Part shown: piece by piece, positions 39,260 through 50,153 of the stretch | Layout: every line of letters starts with the position of its first letter | Position numbering within the stretch: the first letter of the stretch is position 1 | DNA from: Neckera pumila | Taxonomy: Eukaryota; Streptophyta; Bryopsida; Hypnales; Neckeraceae | DNA: 64,000 bases | NCBI GenBank assembly: GCA_963969595.1 | Contig: OZ018410.1 | Location: 20,880,913-20,944,912, forward strand | Direction: 5' to 3' | The notes under the pieces: model-generated | What the model was told of the DNA's origin: nothing | The model's database searches: none | The model's input: the letters and a program-made list of their open reading frames with translations, nothing else | Made by a program: the position numbers and the translations under genes

Positions 39260-39942
39260 TCAAAACATTATCGCATTCAAAGCATCATTGACTTCGACGG
39301 AGTCCGCAATTTTTGAGCACTTTGTGCACTTCGGAGCTTCCCTCCAGCTACGCGAAGTACTGTATTGCGTTGGATTTCTTGCAGGTGGCTGGGTCTTGCT
39401 CTTACCTTGCAGCATACCGAGATATTTCTGACGACCTGCAACTATAATCTCCGGCACAGCTTGATCTCCACCACGTACTGCCCGACCAGGTGACTGTGCC
39501 GACCAGGTGACAGTGAGGTGCCCCACTTGCTTCGCGATTGCCCGGATGATGTCCACCGCGTCCTTGCCCTGCTCGCCCTTCTTCCGGCAAATCGTCAACG
39601 CGCCCGCGGCTTGCAGCATCCACGCCACGCTCTCCGCCTCCACCTTCACGGCCCTGCGCACCTCCTCCTTCCACAACTCCTCCAGGCAGATGGCCTTTGG
39701 AGTCTTGGGAGTCGCTAGGCAAGGCCAGCATCCACGCCACGCTCTCCGCCTCCACCTTCACGGACCTGCGCACCTCCTCCTTCCAGAACTCCTCCAAGCA
39801 GATGGCCTTCGGAGTCTTGGGAGTCGCCAGGTGAGCCTTGCCCGTCGAGTTGCGAAGTTGCGGAAGTAGCCCGTCTTCACCAAAACCTTAACGCCTAAAT
39901 AGAACTCCAACCCCAAGCGATTGCCAAGCAACCTTGAACTCA
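39260..39942 (-). other. GC-rich coding-like block in the 5' region, copy A
   Basis: Mirror of 42433-43115, including the duplicated 101-bp unit (here 39614-39714 and 39726-39826). No base differences were noticed in the translated frames. See the copy B entry. Confidence 0.45.
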
Positions 39943-40134
39943 AAACACCAAAACCTTAATGCCTAAACAGAACTCCAACCCAAGCGATTGCCAAGCAACC
40001 TGGAAATCTAAACACAAAAGAGAAATACTAAACCCGCCAAAAACCCTATCGACCTTGCACTAGAGTACAACGATGAAAAAATGCGGCAAAACCTATCTGC
40101 CTCCATTGCAACGAAATACAGCAAAAGTGAGTCG

Positions 40135-40188
40135 ACAGTAACCCTAGCCGCAACAATAACCTTAGCCGCAACAGTAACCCTAGCCGCA
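40135..40188 (-). repeat. Three 18-bp telo-box-like repeats, copy A
   Basis: Mirror of 42187-42240. On this strand it reads as CCCTAGCCGCAA units near the inner end of the element, upstream of its reading frames. Confidence 0.7.
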
Positions 40189-40695
40189 AGATAACAGAAC
40201 CCTAAAATAACTCCACAACGGCCGGTCCTTAATGTGTGACAACTAAAACTGTCATATAGCTTTTATTATGGCGTCATACAGCTCAATGTTTTTCTCTTGG
40301 AACAGTGGATTCGTGTATGCTCACATTATTGAGGCATTTATGAAGAGACTAATTTAAACAGGCTAGACAGCAGCCACAAATCTCTCAGAAAAAATCTCAT
40401 ACATTTAATAGATTGCATTCATATTATTATATATACATAATTATTTGTTCACATTGAAACTCATTGTAATATGAAATTTTTTAAAGACCCCTATTAGTCA
40501 AGGCTAACTTATTAATAAAAAATTCTACTATAAGATGTTTTAATATAGCCTAATTTATATATAATAGAGTATGTAGAATTTCATGGACCCTATAGTAGCC
40601 CTACATATTATATAAAATTTGTCCCTTTTGAATTAAATGGACCCTATCTTTTAACTCACGTAGTTTTCTAAAAAATCGACAGTGATCTCCCCGGG

Positions 40696-40703
40696 GCCTA
40701 TAC
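40696..40703. repeat. 8-bp target duplication inside copy A (GCCTATAC)
   Basis: Inverse complement of GTATAGGC at 51910-51917, so it originally lay at the other end of copy B. Confidence 0.85.
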
Positions 40704-41422
40704 CTTGAGCCATTGAATTGTGATTTAAATAAGAACATGGCTTGCCTTAGTTAGATGTTAATCCTTAGTAGCTTTTGTCAATGCAAACTAAAAGACGCTT
40801 TAGACTTAGAGACCGATTGCACAAATTCCAGCCTTTTGTCCAATCACAAGCAAGGATTTTGGACCTCTTACACAACAAATTGGCCCGACCTCTAGGTGTA
40901 AAGCATCCCTAAGTTGACTCCCTTCTATTTGCCTCCCCGTTTTGCTCAGAGTCAGCAAATCCAAGACAACAAACTAAATAGAAACTAAAATTACAAGTTC
41001 AAATACATTTCATTCTAAAGTAAAGCATAGCTAATACCAGTTACCAAATACATTGCTGGTTCTCGTTGGTTCCGATTATTAATCCGTAAAGGATGTTGAG
41101 GATATTTAGTGCCCAATGCATGACAAAGCATCTTTCTATTTAGAAGAGAGGGACAATCTTTCATCCATGGAATTTGTGTGGAAAGGAGATGGTTTTCTAT
41201 GGTAGGTTGATTGCTAATGAGTGATTTTGGATCATCTTTTGTTCATGATGCATACAGTGACAAAATCTCTCATTTTCCACAGAGACCAATTCAACCTTTA
41301 AGGGTTAACAAATATTGCCATAAACCATTGTTATGGAAAAACAAAGGTTGAGTACTCATAATCTAAATAAAAAACAACAATGAATCAAAATCATGTAATA
41401 TTGAGATTAGCCTGCAACTAAC

Positions 41423-41679
41423 TTAACCCCTCAAGGACCAAACACCATTTTTTTGGCAACATAGCGATTTCAGCCAGCTCACTACAAACAAATTTTATTT
41501 TTTTTCTTTAAAATTTTCATACAAGATGTGCTCGAGGAGTGACTTTATTGCATGATATGAAATTTGCATTGGATGGCAAGAGCCCAAGCAGTTCAAAAAA
41601 AAACTTGAAAAGTCACTTTTAAAAAAAAAAAAAGAATAGAAATTGGTTCTTTAGATTTATATACGCAAAAAGCTTTGAA
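41423..41679. mobile_element. Displaced right part of the TTAA element at 29267
   Basis: TTAA-CCCCTCAAGGACC at the left, then family interior to AGCTTTGAA, where copy B begins. In intact relatives (about 4610-4650) AGCTTTGAA is followed by TCATTCCAT, the inverse complement of the sequence left of copy A. Confidence 0.8.
41672..41679. repeat. 8-bp target duplication inside copy B (GCTTTGAA)
   Basis: Inverse complement of TTCAAAGC at 30300-30307, so it originally lay at the other end of copy A. Confidence 0.85.
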
Positions 41680-42186
41680 CCCGGGGAGATCACTGTCGAT
41701 TTTTTAGAAAACTACGTGAGTTAAAAGATAGGGTCCATTTAATTCAAAAGGGACAAATTTTATATAATATGTAGGGCTACTATAGGGTCCATGAAATTCT
41801 ACATACTCTATTATATATAAATTAGGCTATATTAAAACATCTTATAGTAGAATTTTTTATTAATAAGTTAGCCTTGACTAATAGGGGTCTTTAAAAAATT
41901 TCATATTACAATGAGTTTCAATGTGAACAAATAATTATGTATATATAATAATATGAATGCAATCTATTAAATGTATGAGATTTTTTCTGAGAGATTTGTG
42001 GCTGCTGTCTAGCCTGTTTAAATTAGTCTCTTCATAAATGCCTCAATAATGTGAGCATACACGAATCCACTGTTCCAAGAGAAAAACATTGAGCTGTATG
42101 ACGCCATAATAAAAGCTATATGACAGTTTTAGTTGTCACACATTAAGGACCGGCCGTTGTGGAGTTATTTTAGGGTTCTGTTATCT

Positions 42187-42240
42187 TGCGGCTAGGGTTA
42201 CTGTTGCGGCTAAGGTTATTGTTGCGGCTAGGGTTACTGT
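42187..42240 (+). promoter_or_regulatory. Three 18-bp telo-box-like repeats, possible promoter element
   Basis: Tandem units of TGCGGCTAGGGTTACTGT; the middle unit has two substitutions. TAGGGTTA resembles the plant telo-box (AAACCCTA in the other direction) found upstream of many translation-related genes. It lies at the 5' side of the GC-rich block, which fits a transcription start nearby. The promoter role is inference. Confidence 0.45.
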
Positions 42241-42373
42241 CGACTCACTTTTGCTGTATTTCGTTGCAATGGAGGCAGATAGGTTTTGCCGCATTTTTTC
42301 ATCGTTGTACTCTAGTGCAAGGTCGATAGGGTTTTTGGCGGGTTTAGTATTTCTCTTTTGTGTTTAGATTTCC

Positions 42374-42497
42374 AGGTTGCTTGGCAATCGCTTGGGTTGG
42401 AGTTCTGTTTAGGCATTAAGGTTTTGGTGTTTTGAGTTCAAGGTTGCTTGGCAATCGCTTGGGGTTGGAGTTCTATTTAGGCGTTAAGGTTTTGGTG
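42374..42497 (+). repeat. Direct repeat of about 56 bp, 67-bp period
   Basis: AGGTTGCTTGGCAATCGCTT... to GTTTTGGTG occurs at 42374-42429 and again at 42441-42497 with three differences. The mirror lies at 39878-40001 in copy A. Confidence 0.85.
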
Positions 42498-43115
42498 AAG
42501 ACGGGCTACTTCCGCAACTTCGCAACTCGACGGGCAAGGCTCACCTGGCGACTCCCAAGACTCCGAAGGCCATCTGCTTGGAGGAGTTCTGGAAGGAGGA
42601 GGTGCGCAGGTCCGTGAAGGTGGAGGCGGAGAGCGTGGCGTGGATGCTGGCCTTGCCTAGCGACTCCCAAGACTCCAAAGGCCATCTGCCTGGAGGAGTT
42701 GTGGAAGGAGGAGGTGCGCAGGGCCGTGAAGGTGGAGGCGGAGAGCGTGGCGTGGATGCTGCAAGCCGCGGGCGCGTTGACGATTTGCCGGAAGAAGGGC
42801 GAGCAGGGCAAGGACGCGGTGGACATCATCCGGGCAATCGCGAAGCAAGTGGGGCACCTCACTGTCACCTGGTCGGCACAGTCACCTGGTCGGGCAGTAC
42901 GTGGTGGAGATCAAGCTGTGCCGGAGATTATAGTTGCAGGTCGTCAGAAATATCTCGGTATGCTGCAAGGTAAGAGCAAGACCCAGCCACCTGCAAGAAA
43001 TCCAACGCAATACAGTACTTCGCGTAGCTGGAGGGAAGCTCCGAAGTGCACAAAGTGCTCAAAAATTGCGGACTCCGTCGAAGTCAATGATGCTTTGAAT
43101 GCGATAATGTTTTGA
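42433..43115 (+). other. GC-rich coding-like block with internal duplication (possible captured gene)
   Basis: A sharp rise in GC against AT-rich neighbours. Plausible protein-like stretches include EEFWKEEVRRSVKVEAESVA from the first unit and, in the 138-codon frame at 42699-43115, the second unit followed by GKDAVDIIRAIAKQVGHLTV. A 101-bp unit is duplicated (42549-42649 and 42661-42761) with a 112-bp period, which is not a multiple of three, so one frame cannot pass through both units unspliced. I do not recognise the protein. It could be a host gene fragment captured by the transposon or an element-encoded 5' exon. Base composition argues for a different origin from the transposase frame. 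Confidence 0.45.
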
Positions 43116-43451
43116 TCCCTACTGTCAACCCTGCTTAGCACACTTAGCACACTGTGAACCCTACTGTCAATCCTGTCTTAGCACACTTCCAGACCCGCCC
43201 CTCTCGAAATTCCTACGGTCACCTTCTGTGTATGTTAGTATTGCATTTGGAGGAAGCTGTGATCCCTGCCTGTGTCTCAAGAAGCTGTATTTTGGCCATT
43301 TTCTACAGGGCGCTCATGGGCTAAGTATATGGTTTGGGGATTTTACCAAGAGAATTTTTTTGTACAAAGTTAGTTTTCAGTGGACGTGTTAGGTTATTTC
43401 TGTGAGTCTCGGATTGTGGGCTTGATGTTGTTTGTATGTTTGTTCTTGCAG

Positions 43452-45268
43452 CATCAGCCCTTGTATATGGTTGTGTTTACGAGCAACAACGAAGGACTGT
43501 TTGGAGCATCGACTTCCTCATACAAAGTAAACTTCTCCTCCAAGCATGTCCTGTGTCCCAGCACCAGCCTCCCACTTTCATTGTTGCTTCGCTTTTAGTC
43601 CTTCATTTGCTTTTGCTATACAAGCCATTTTTTTTTAAGGATGCAGGCATGCAGCTGTGGATATCTTTTTTGGTAGCTGGCCTTGGCAATCCTGGGGCAG
43701 GGGTAGACTGCAATCCAGAGCCAGTTGATAACCCCATACCGATTGAAAAATGTGTGCATGTGCCCCAGAAGGAAGAGGGAAAGTTACCCCTAAGGGAGGT
43801 CTGGTCTGTGCCACTCCCTATCCAGCAGCATTGAAACCAGGTGAGGAGAATTGATGCCCATAACTCCCTTGCAACAGTGCAAACAGTAAGTTAGATACAT
43901 GATTTCTTGCCTTCTGAGAACTTGTTCTTGGCTTCTCTTTCTGGTACTTTAGGGTCTAGGTTGCCTCTTAGGTTTCTGTACTGCTCATCTAGTTTTTAAT
44001 TTTTGTTTGATTCTAATTATGTCAATTTCTTGATTTTGCTAGGAGTTGAAGAAAGTGGAGAAAGAGCTTCCAGCCAAGGAAGCTGAGCTTAAGAATAAAG
44101 AGAAGGTATTTGATTAACTCTATAATATCTGATAGGGATGCAATTTACTTTGTACTGTTGTGTCATTGTATTACTTTGTACTATTGGTTGAATCTAATTT
44201 TGTCAGCTTTTTGGTTTTGCCAGGAGTTGAAGAGAGAGGAGAAAGAGCTTAAGGCCAAGGAAGCTAAACTTAAGAAGAAAAAGAAGGTATTTGATCAACT
44301 CTATAATATTTGATAGGGATGCAATGTACTTTGTACTATTGTACTTTCTAAGTCTATGAATTGGTATACATCTAATTCAGAAATAAGATATTCTAGTATC
44401 TTTAGGATGATGCGGTCGGAATTAAAGTGCTTGCGGCAGACTGGCTATGAAGCTTCCGCTTCGGGACCTTTGCCACTTTCAGTTACAAGTTTTGCAATTA
44501 AGAATTTGGCGCAAAATCACTAGGGATGGAGAGAGCAGCGGACGTCGTCCGGGTCTTGTCAATTGCCAGTTCTGGAATTTGAAAGGGAATGGAGTGTGCT
44601 GGTGGTTTGGTTGGTGGCAAGTGGCGATCTTCTGACGTGGCTGGGTCCACTGCCATGCTGGCGGCCTCCTCACTCCGCCCTTTTTCCACCTCAGCGTCCG
44701 GGTCTTCCTGGTGCCTTCTTGCTTCGACGTCAGCTTGCATCATCCATTTGTTTTGTGCTGGGCTCAAGTCTCCCTGAGGTGTCTATCCCCCCAAAACTTC
44801 GAGAAGAAAATACAGAGTATTTGTTTTTTGGGTTCTTTTTCAGTTCTTTTGTAGAGGTTGTGGCCATCCTATTTGGATCACAATTCGATTTGTAGCACAA
44901 GTCTAAGATGTTAGCATGTCAACATGGAAATGCAAGTCTACAAGTCTTTTGTGTATACTTTATATATTGCAAAGAAATGGCTAGGGATGACTGTTTGCTT
45001 AGGTAGAAATTTCACTCATTATTGAAATTGGTGTGTTGATTTATAGAACCTAAAACCTAGAGATAGGCAACTGCTAGAAATTGGTATTATTTTATTTATA
45101 TTGCTTGAAGTCATTGTTCACAATGATAAAGCCAATTTGCTCTTTGAAATTGGAAATGACATGTTTTTCTTTTCAGGTAGGTTGCATCTATGATGTGGGA
45201 TTGTAAGGAGGATGGGCGAAGCTTCACGGTAACTGCTTTCGTGAAGTTTGTGCCCCCTACGACAAAGA
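43452..45268 (+). other. Exon-like blocks upstream of the transposase, copy B
   Basis: Blocks bounded by plausible splice signals are 43452-43526 (acceptor TTCTTGCAG, donor GTAAAC), 43647-43840 (acceptor GGATGCAG, donor GTGAGG), 44043-44105, 44224-44286, and 45177-45268 (acceptor CTTTTCAG, donor AGA/GTAAGA). Joining the first two keeps a frame open, but it ends in TGA just before the second donor. The last block can encode WDCKEDGRSFTVTAFVKFVP. No known domain is recognised. They could belong to an accessory gene or to non-coding 5' exons of the transposase mRNA. Confidence 0.4.
44043..44286 (+). repeat. Tandemly duplicated 63-nt coiled-coil exon
   Basis: Two 63-nt segments (44043-44105 and 44224-44286), each preceded by a pyrimidine-rich tract and AG and followed by GTATTTGAT, repeat with a 181-bp period. 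They encode ELKKVEKELPAKEAELKNKE and ELKREEKELKAKEAKLKKKK (plus one Lys each), charged heptad-like helices. Both the exon and the flanking intron sequence are duplicated. Exon length is a multiple of three, so duplication keeps the frame. Confidence 0.6.
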
Positions 45269-45474
45269 GTAAGACATCTGATTTCAAATTCATCCAATAG
45301 GGCTGGATTGATTCCGATTGCTTCTATTTCTACATTTTGAGAGCATTGATTATTTCATGAATTGCTTATGGTTATTGTGCAAGAGGTGGTTTACTGTAAT
45401 GTAAATTATTTTAGCTTGATTGCTTATATTGTAATGCAGTTGGTCATTTGATTTGATCAGGGGCATATTTTTTG

Positions 45475-45572
45475 GTGAAGTGAATGTTGGGTGAAGTTAG
45501 GTGAGTGTTAAGTGAATGTTAGGTGAAGTTAGGTGAATGTTAAGTGAATGTTAGGTGAATGTTAGGTGAATG
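45475..45572. repeat. Tandem GTGAATGTTAG repeats, copy B
   Basis: About nine degenerate 10-11 bp units (GTGAATGTTAG and GTGAAGTTAG) followed by a CCCCCCC run. Confidence 0.85.
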
Positions 45573-46640
45573 CCCCCCCGGGTGCTCCCATTCCATTGTG
45601 CAAGTTAGCTAGACTTGATTCCTGTTATTATCTTCCATTTTGATTCATGTGTTAGGTGTTAGTGTAGGTTTAATTAAAGTCCTACTTTCATGTAAATCTT
45701 TTTGTGGACTTTCTCTTTGTGGACTTTCTCTTTGTGAAGACAAATCACTTGCTCAATGTCTTTGAACCTTTTTGTTTTTGATCTTTCTCTCTGATATTTC
45801 CAATCATGATCATGAATGTGATTGGGATTGCTTAGAGCCAATATTCCTTTTCCATTAACTTGTTGATTTCTACTATATCATTTCTTAATAGCTTGGGGCA
45901 GTATTGCAACATGCATATTTCTTCTATTGGTGCAATGATTTGTTTAGCAAGATTGAAATGAAATGGTTGGATGGTGTCTTGCTCAAATATTCAGGCTGTA
46001 AATATTGTCATCAATTTTGACTTCCAAAGAATTTTGAGACATATTTTCACATAGTAAGTTCCCTCAATATATTTTTGTGCTTCAGTTGTAGTATGAATAT
46101 GCTTTGAGGTTTTGGTTGATGCTTCTTTGAGCTATGGGTGAACTAGAATAGCACAATGAGTTACTTATCATCACTATCTAGCTACAGAATCACCTTTTGA
46201 GCAGCAGGATTAAAAAATTATCTACTCAAATTATCACTGTAAAGTGGTTAAAGCCAAATTAATTTTGTAAAGTTGTAAAAATCTCTGTTTGCGCATTCCA
46301 CAAGCTTTGCAATGGCAATATTATTTTCAAGTAAATCATATAAATGAGCATGAAATTTGTGATAGATTAGCATTTTGCATGAGTGTCTAACATGATCTTA
46401 ATACTACTTTTTTTTGCAAAATGCAGGATTGAGAATCTTGTAGATCAAGGGCACTTCAAGCTTAGGACCCAACTATCTCTACTGATTTGTAGCTCCAATT
46501 TTGTAAGAATTTAATACACCTTCTAGCAAATTATTTTGGATATCCTTTTATTTTTTGATTTTGTTATTTTCTATTTATATGAATGGATTTGGCTATACTA
46601 AGTGTTTGTAAATGTTGGTGGTTAGGATTCAGCGTGCATT

Positions 46641-49600
46641 ATGTCATTCAAGGTTAAACTATTCTCCTTGGAGCATGAATGGAGCATTCCAAAGAAGATT
46701 GGCCCAATCAATGCAAAGGAAGGCGAGTCCTATGCCAACCTTCGGATCAGGTTGGAAGATGCTGATGTGGTAGACTGGCCATTTTTATTTTGGGATGTGG
46801 AAGACAAAGTGAGGATTAACGTGAAGCTTGAGAAGCTAAACACCATCTTGCCGGAGATGTATGTCATTCCTGTGGAGTCTGAGACTATTGATGCTTCTAA
46901 GCGTCCTCGTGCTGGGGAGGAGTCTTTTATCTTTGAATCAGCTCCATTGGAGGCCACAGAAGTGGATGTTGATGTTGCTTGCCAAGTTGCTACTGCTGAG
47001 GGTATTCCATTAAATCCAGCAGCCTGCTCTAGGGTCAGTTCTTCAGAATCTAGATCATTGCTAAAATCACTTTTAATTCCAAAAGAAGTTCTGGAATTCT
47101 ATTTCAGAGGGGAGGAGAAATTGAGGAATGAACTTAAGGCAATTTCCCTTGAAGACCATAGTTGGTCATTGAAGTCTTGGGATCAAGATGGGGTTGGAGT
47201 TTTAAAGGTTTACTGTGAGGAATGTTGCAAGGATATTGGGGGTGGAAGTGGTGGTCACACCAAAATCACTGCTTCAAATTTGTTTTCAAATTTTCGCAAA
47301 AGCCATTTAATGTCAAATGGACACATACGTAGTTGGTGTAGAAGGAAGGGTGTTGATTTTTGTAATCACCCTCAGTCAGTTGCACCAAAAGGAAAGACAG
47401 TTATACTGACTGTTGCAGATCACAAAGTTTTAGTAGATGAGGGTATCAAAACTCTAGATGGTGTCAATCAAAGTGTTTCCTCTGATCCTAATCCTTTTGT
47501 AGTGGTTGGGGACATTGATTGTGCTGAGGTTAAAAGCTTCTGGTTTAAGGTTAAGTGCACTTACTGTGGGGATTTTTTTCAGTTGTGTCCTCCTAAAAAA
47601 AATCTTGAAGCTAACCTCAGGAACCACCTTGGTGGGACAAAACACGAGAAAGCATTAGAAGATGCTCACAATGCTAAGAGCATGCGTCCAGCATTGACCA
47701 CTGGCAAGAGGGGAAGGCCAGCTCGAAAATCAAGCAGTGCTGTCAATTCAAATCAGAAGGATTTGCATACATGGTTCAGAAGTGGTGGAGATAGTAGCCA
47801 AGAAGGTGAATCTCCCTTATTAGATCGTTCTCATTTGCTTAGATTAATGTGCTGGGGTTTTAGAGGACCTACATGTGTTTATGCTAGCAATACTTATGTT
47901 GTGGATGGTTTGCTTTATGACCCCCATCCTGGTGTTAATTGGTATCCTGAACCCCATCTTCATCAATCGTTTCAAGTAGATAACAAGTCTATAAATATAA
48001 AGGGTACATTTAGGCATAAAGAATGTTCTCGGTTTAGTACATTTGGCAATTCTTTCTCTAATCTTTGCTGTAGTTTTTGTAGTCAAATTTGGCTGGAGCA
48101 AGATTTTAGGATGCGTGTAGTACGTGAGGACAGAGCCTTAGAAAAGCGGGGTACTAGGGGTACAGATAAGGGACGTCGATTAGGGTATTTGCAAGTGAAT
48201 GAGTTGTCAAATCATAGTAGGCTAATCACAAAGAAATTAAGGCTTGAAAAAATGTATCATTGGGCAGCAAAAGCACGCATTGTGCAATTGAGGGTTAAAA
48301 GGCCTACTTTAAAAGAGGCTGCAAGAGAAGCCTCTAATCAACATAATTTTGTAAAATTTTGTAATGATATTATTTCTGCTCATAGATCAGGGGCATTTGG
48401 GGGGAAACCAGCTCTTTGGGATTTTATGAGGGATGTTGCATCTAATCTGAATAGGGAAAAAAAGGGATATAGGTTTTCAAGTAATACAAAGTCTTTTGGT
48501 CAAGCTATGAAAATATATGGGGGAAGGAGGATGTGTGATCTATTTTCATTGAACTTCTCTGGTCCAACATTTAACACAATAAAAAGGGAAAATAAAAAGG
48601 GTGTGCAATTCATTTCTGGGGAGCATGCTAATATTTTTGCCTCAGTGGCAGAAATATACAAAGATGCAAAAGACCTCCATGGGATTGTAGGACCAGTACC
48701 TGTTATACTAGCAGAAGATGAAACAAAGGTTAAATCAAGGGTCACATGGGAGCAGAAATTTGATACCTTGGCTGGATTTTGTGGGGTGATGGCAGATCAT
48801 GTATGTGTGTCATCATTTAAGCCAGTTGTAGGAGTTGGAGAGGTTGGATATAATAAGATTATTGACAGTTTTCGTACTTACAAGGTGGGAGGGTTTGCCA
48901 GGGTGATTGTAGTAAATCCACTACACGACAAATTGCCACGACTTGTTCTGGTGGTTTGCAATACGTGTAATTGTTTTGACTCCTCATGGGTTCGAAAGCA
49001 ATGGGGATTGATTGATCAATTGTGGGATAAAGAGTGCAAGGAACTAGTTGGACCAATTGTAGGCCATGCAAGTGATGGTGATTCAAGAAGGCGCCAATTG
49101 ATGTTGGAGGATTACAAGGTCACATCTGGAACACGATTGAAGGTGAATTGGGATGGCTGGTTGTTGACAGCAGGATTAGACAACATGGGTGATGCATTTG
49201 GTCTCCATGACCAAGACTACATCCACAACGGAAAGAAGTTGGTAAATCCATTGGATTCCCCTGTAAGAATTCTTCAACTAGGTGGTGATGTTGCTTGTCT
49301 TCAACATTTAGGTCTTGTGTATAACAAATTCACATTTGATGATCATGGGCTGAAGAAAGAAGATATAGATAGGAGGGACAGGCAAAATTGGGCATCTGCC
49401 CAACGTATTTGCCAAAGAAAGACACGGATGTGCTTAGCTAAATTGAGGACAGCAGCTGATGTTCATCTAGAGCGTACTTTGGGTACAGAGATGTATTTGG
49501 AAGTATGTGCAAATTATATAGATATTTTTGCTTCTCCCACACTTGATTTGAGATCTAGATTAGTTCTTGCTGCAAAAGTTTCTTTTTTTTTCCGCCTTTG

Positions 49601-50153
49601 GAAGCTTTGGCTGCAGCATGGTGATCATTCAGTTTTTGGGAATTCTCAAAAACCTAATGCATCTGAGAACTTTGTATCTCAACAATGTTTTATTGATGTA
49701 CAACTTTCATGTCATTTTGTGGTTTTATTAGTTACTCACTTTAGGGACAAATATCCCCATTTGTCTGTACCTCTCCATCTTACAGGTAGTGATTCTTGTG
49801 AAATATTTTTCTCTAAAATTGGTGGCATGGTAGGGTTAGAGAGGGCTTATGATTTTCATGACTTGGTGGGGTCTGCAAATACCTTGAATCGATTGGCAGG
49901 TATTGAATATGGCAACAATGGGTTAAAGTTTGGACGGGTGCACAACAAGATGGAGAATGTGTGGGCCAAACTGCACCCTTTAGAGGGTGCTGAAACTCCT
50001 TGTGATTTGGGAGATTATAGTCTTATTAGTGATGATGGAGAAGTCATTGCAGCATTGCAAGAGGGCTTTAGAGAAGCCCAAAAACTCTTGCGAATATTGA
50101 ATATGGCTCCTTCACATGTAGCCAAAAAAAAAGAATGGTTTCAGACCCCATGA
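46641..50153 (+). CDS. Putative DDE transposase, 1170 codons, copy B
   Basis: Intron-less frame of 1170 codons. An in-frame TAG at 46623-46625 makes this ATG the first. Visible parts: an N-terminal region with a WPFLFWDVEDK block (46-56); a CX2C (192-195) with H222 and H228; a second finger C306, C309, H329, H335; an AT-hook-like RGRP (357-360); and a third cysteine group (476-480). The candidate catalytic core has D693 in ILAEDETK, D812 in ASDGDSRRR, HDQDYIHNGKK (856-866), and E1054 in GSDSCEIFFSKIGG. The spacing D693-D812-E1054 leaves about 240 residues before the last acid, as in transposases with a helical insertion (hAT, P element). The 8-bp target duplication fits such groups, but I cannot assign the superfamily. 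The role is cutting and joining element ends in the nucleus. The catalytic residues are inferred from motif look only. Confidence 0.75.
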   Translation: MSFKVKLFSLEHEWSIPKKIGPINAKEGESYANLRIRLEDADVVDWPFLFWDVEDKVRINVKLEKLNTILPEMYVIPVESETIDASKRPRAGEESFIFESAPLEATEVDVDVACQVATAEGIPLNPAACSRVSSSESRSLLKSLLIPKEVLEFYFRGEEKLRNELKAISLEDHSWSLKSWDQDGVGVLKVYCEECCKDIGGGSGGHTKITASNLFSNFRKSHLMSNGHIRSWCRRKGVDFCNHPQSVAPKGKTVILTVADHKVLVDEGIKTLDGVNQSVSSDPNPFVVVGDIDCAEVKSFWFKVKCTYCGDFFQLCPPKKNLEANLRNHLGGTKHEKALEDAHNAKSMRPALTTGKRGRPARKSSSAVNSNQKDLHTWFRSGGDSSQEGESPLLDRSHLLRLMCWGFRGPTCVYASNTYVVDGLLYDPHPGVNWYPEPHLHQSFQVDNKSINIKGTFRHKECSRFSTFGNSFSNLCCSFCSQIWLEQDFRMRVVREDRALEKRGTRGTDKGRRLGYLQVNELSNHSRLITKKLRLEKMYHWAAKARIVQLRVKRPTLKEAAREASNQHNFVKFCNDIISAHRSGAFGGKPALWDFMRDVASNLNREKKGYRFSSNTKSFGQAMKIYGGRRMCDLFSLNFSGPTFNTIKRENKKGVQFISGEHANIFASVAEIYKDAKDLHGIVGPVPVILAEDETKVKSRVTWEQKFDTLAGFCGVMADHVCVSSFKPVVGVGEVGYNKIIDSFRTYKVGGFARVIVVNPLHDKLPRLVLVVCNTCNCFDSSWVRKQWGLIDQLWDKECKELVGPIVGHASDGDSRRRQLMLEDYKVTSGTRLKVNWDGWLLTAGLDNMGDAFGLHDQDYIHNGKKLVNPLDSPVRILQLGGDVACLQHLGLVYNKFTFDDHGLKKEDIDRRDRQNWASAQRICQRKTRMCLAKLRTAADVHLERTLGTEMYLEVCANYIDIFASPTLDLRSRLVLAAKVSFFFRLWKLWLQHGDHSVFGNSQKPNASENFVSQQCFIDVQLSCHFVVLLVTHFRDKYPHLSVPLHLTGSDSCEIFFSKIGGMVGLERAYDFHDLVGSANTLNRLAGIEYGNNGLKFGRVHNKMENVWAKLHPLEGAETPCDLGDYSLISDDGEVIAALQEGFREAQKLLRILNMAPSHVAKKKEWFQTP

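Larger units (their letters stand above)
30308..40695 (-). mobile_element. 10.4-kb CCCGGGG DNA transposon, copy A
   Basis: Complete element with 15-bp perfect inverted ends CCCGGGGAGATCACT and a shared subterminal TGAGTTAA about 38 bp in from each end. Copy B (41680-51909) is its mirror image with very few substitutions: two amino-acid changes over 1170 codons, plus a 158-bp segment around 30600-30758 present only here. The long reading frame runs on the minus strand, away from the central spacer. The 8-bp flanks, the ends and the size point to a cut-and-paste DDE transposon. The superfamily is not recognised; the ends are not the CAGGG type usual for hAT. The two inserts are probably young, since both frames are intact and the flanking 8-mers match perfectly once re-paired. 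Confidence 0.9.
40696..41679. other. 984-bp spacer between copies A and B, inverted relative to its flanks
   Basis: The first 8 bp GCCTATAC are the inverse complement of the 8 bp after copy B, and the last 8 bp GCTTTGAA are the inverse complement of the 8 bp before copy A. It contains the missing part of the TTAA element at 29267 (41423-41679) and most of another TTAA element, end at 41303-41306, that copy B interrupted. TTAATCC at 40758 may be a further end. No gene. Confidence 0.85.
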
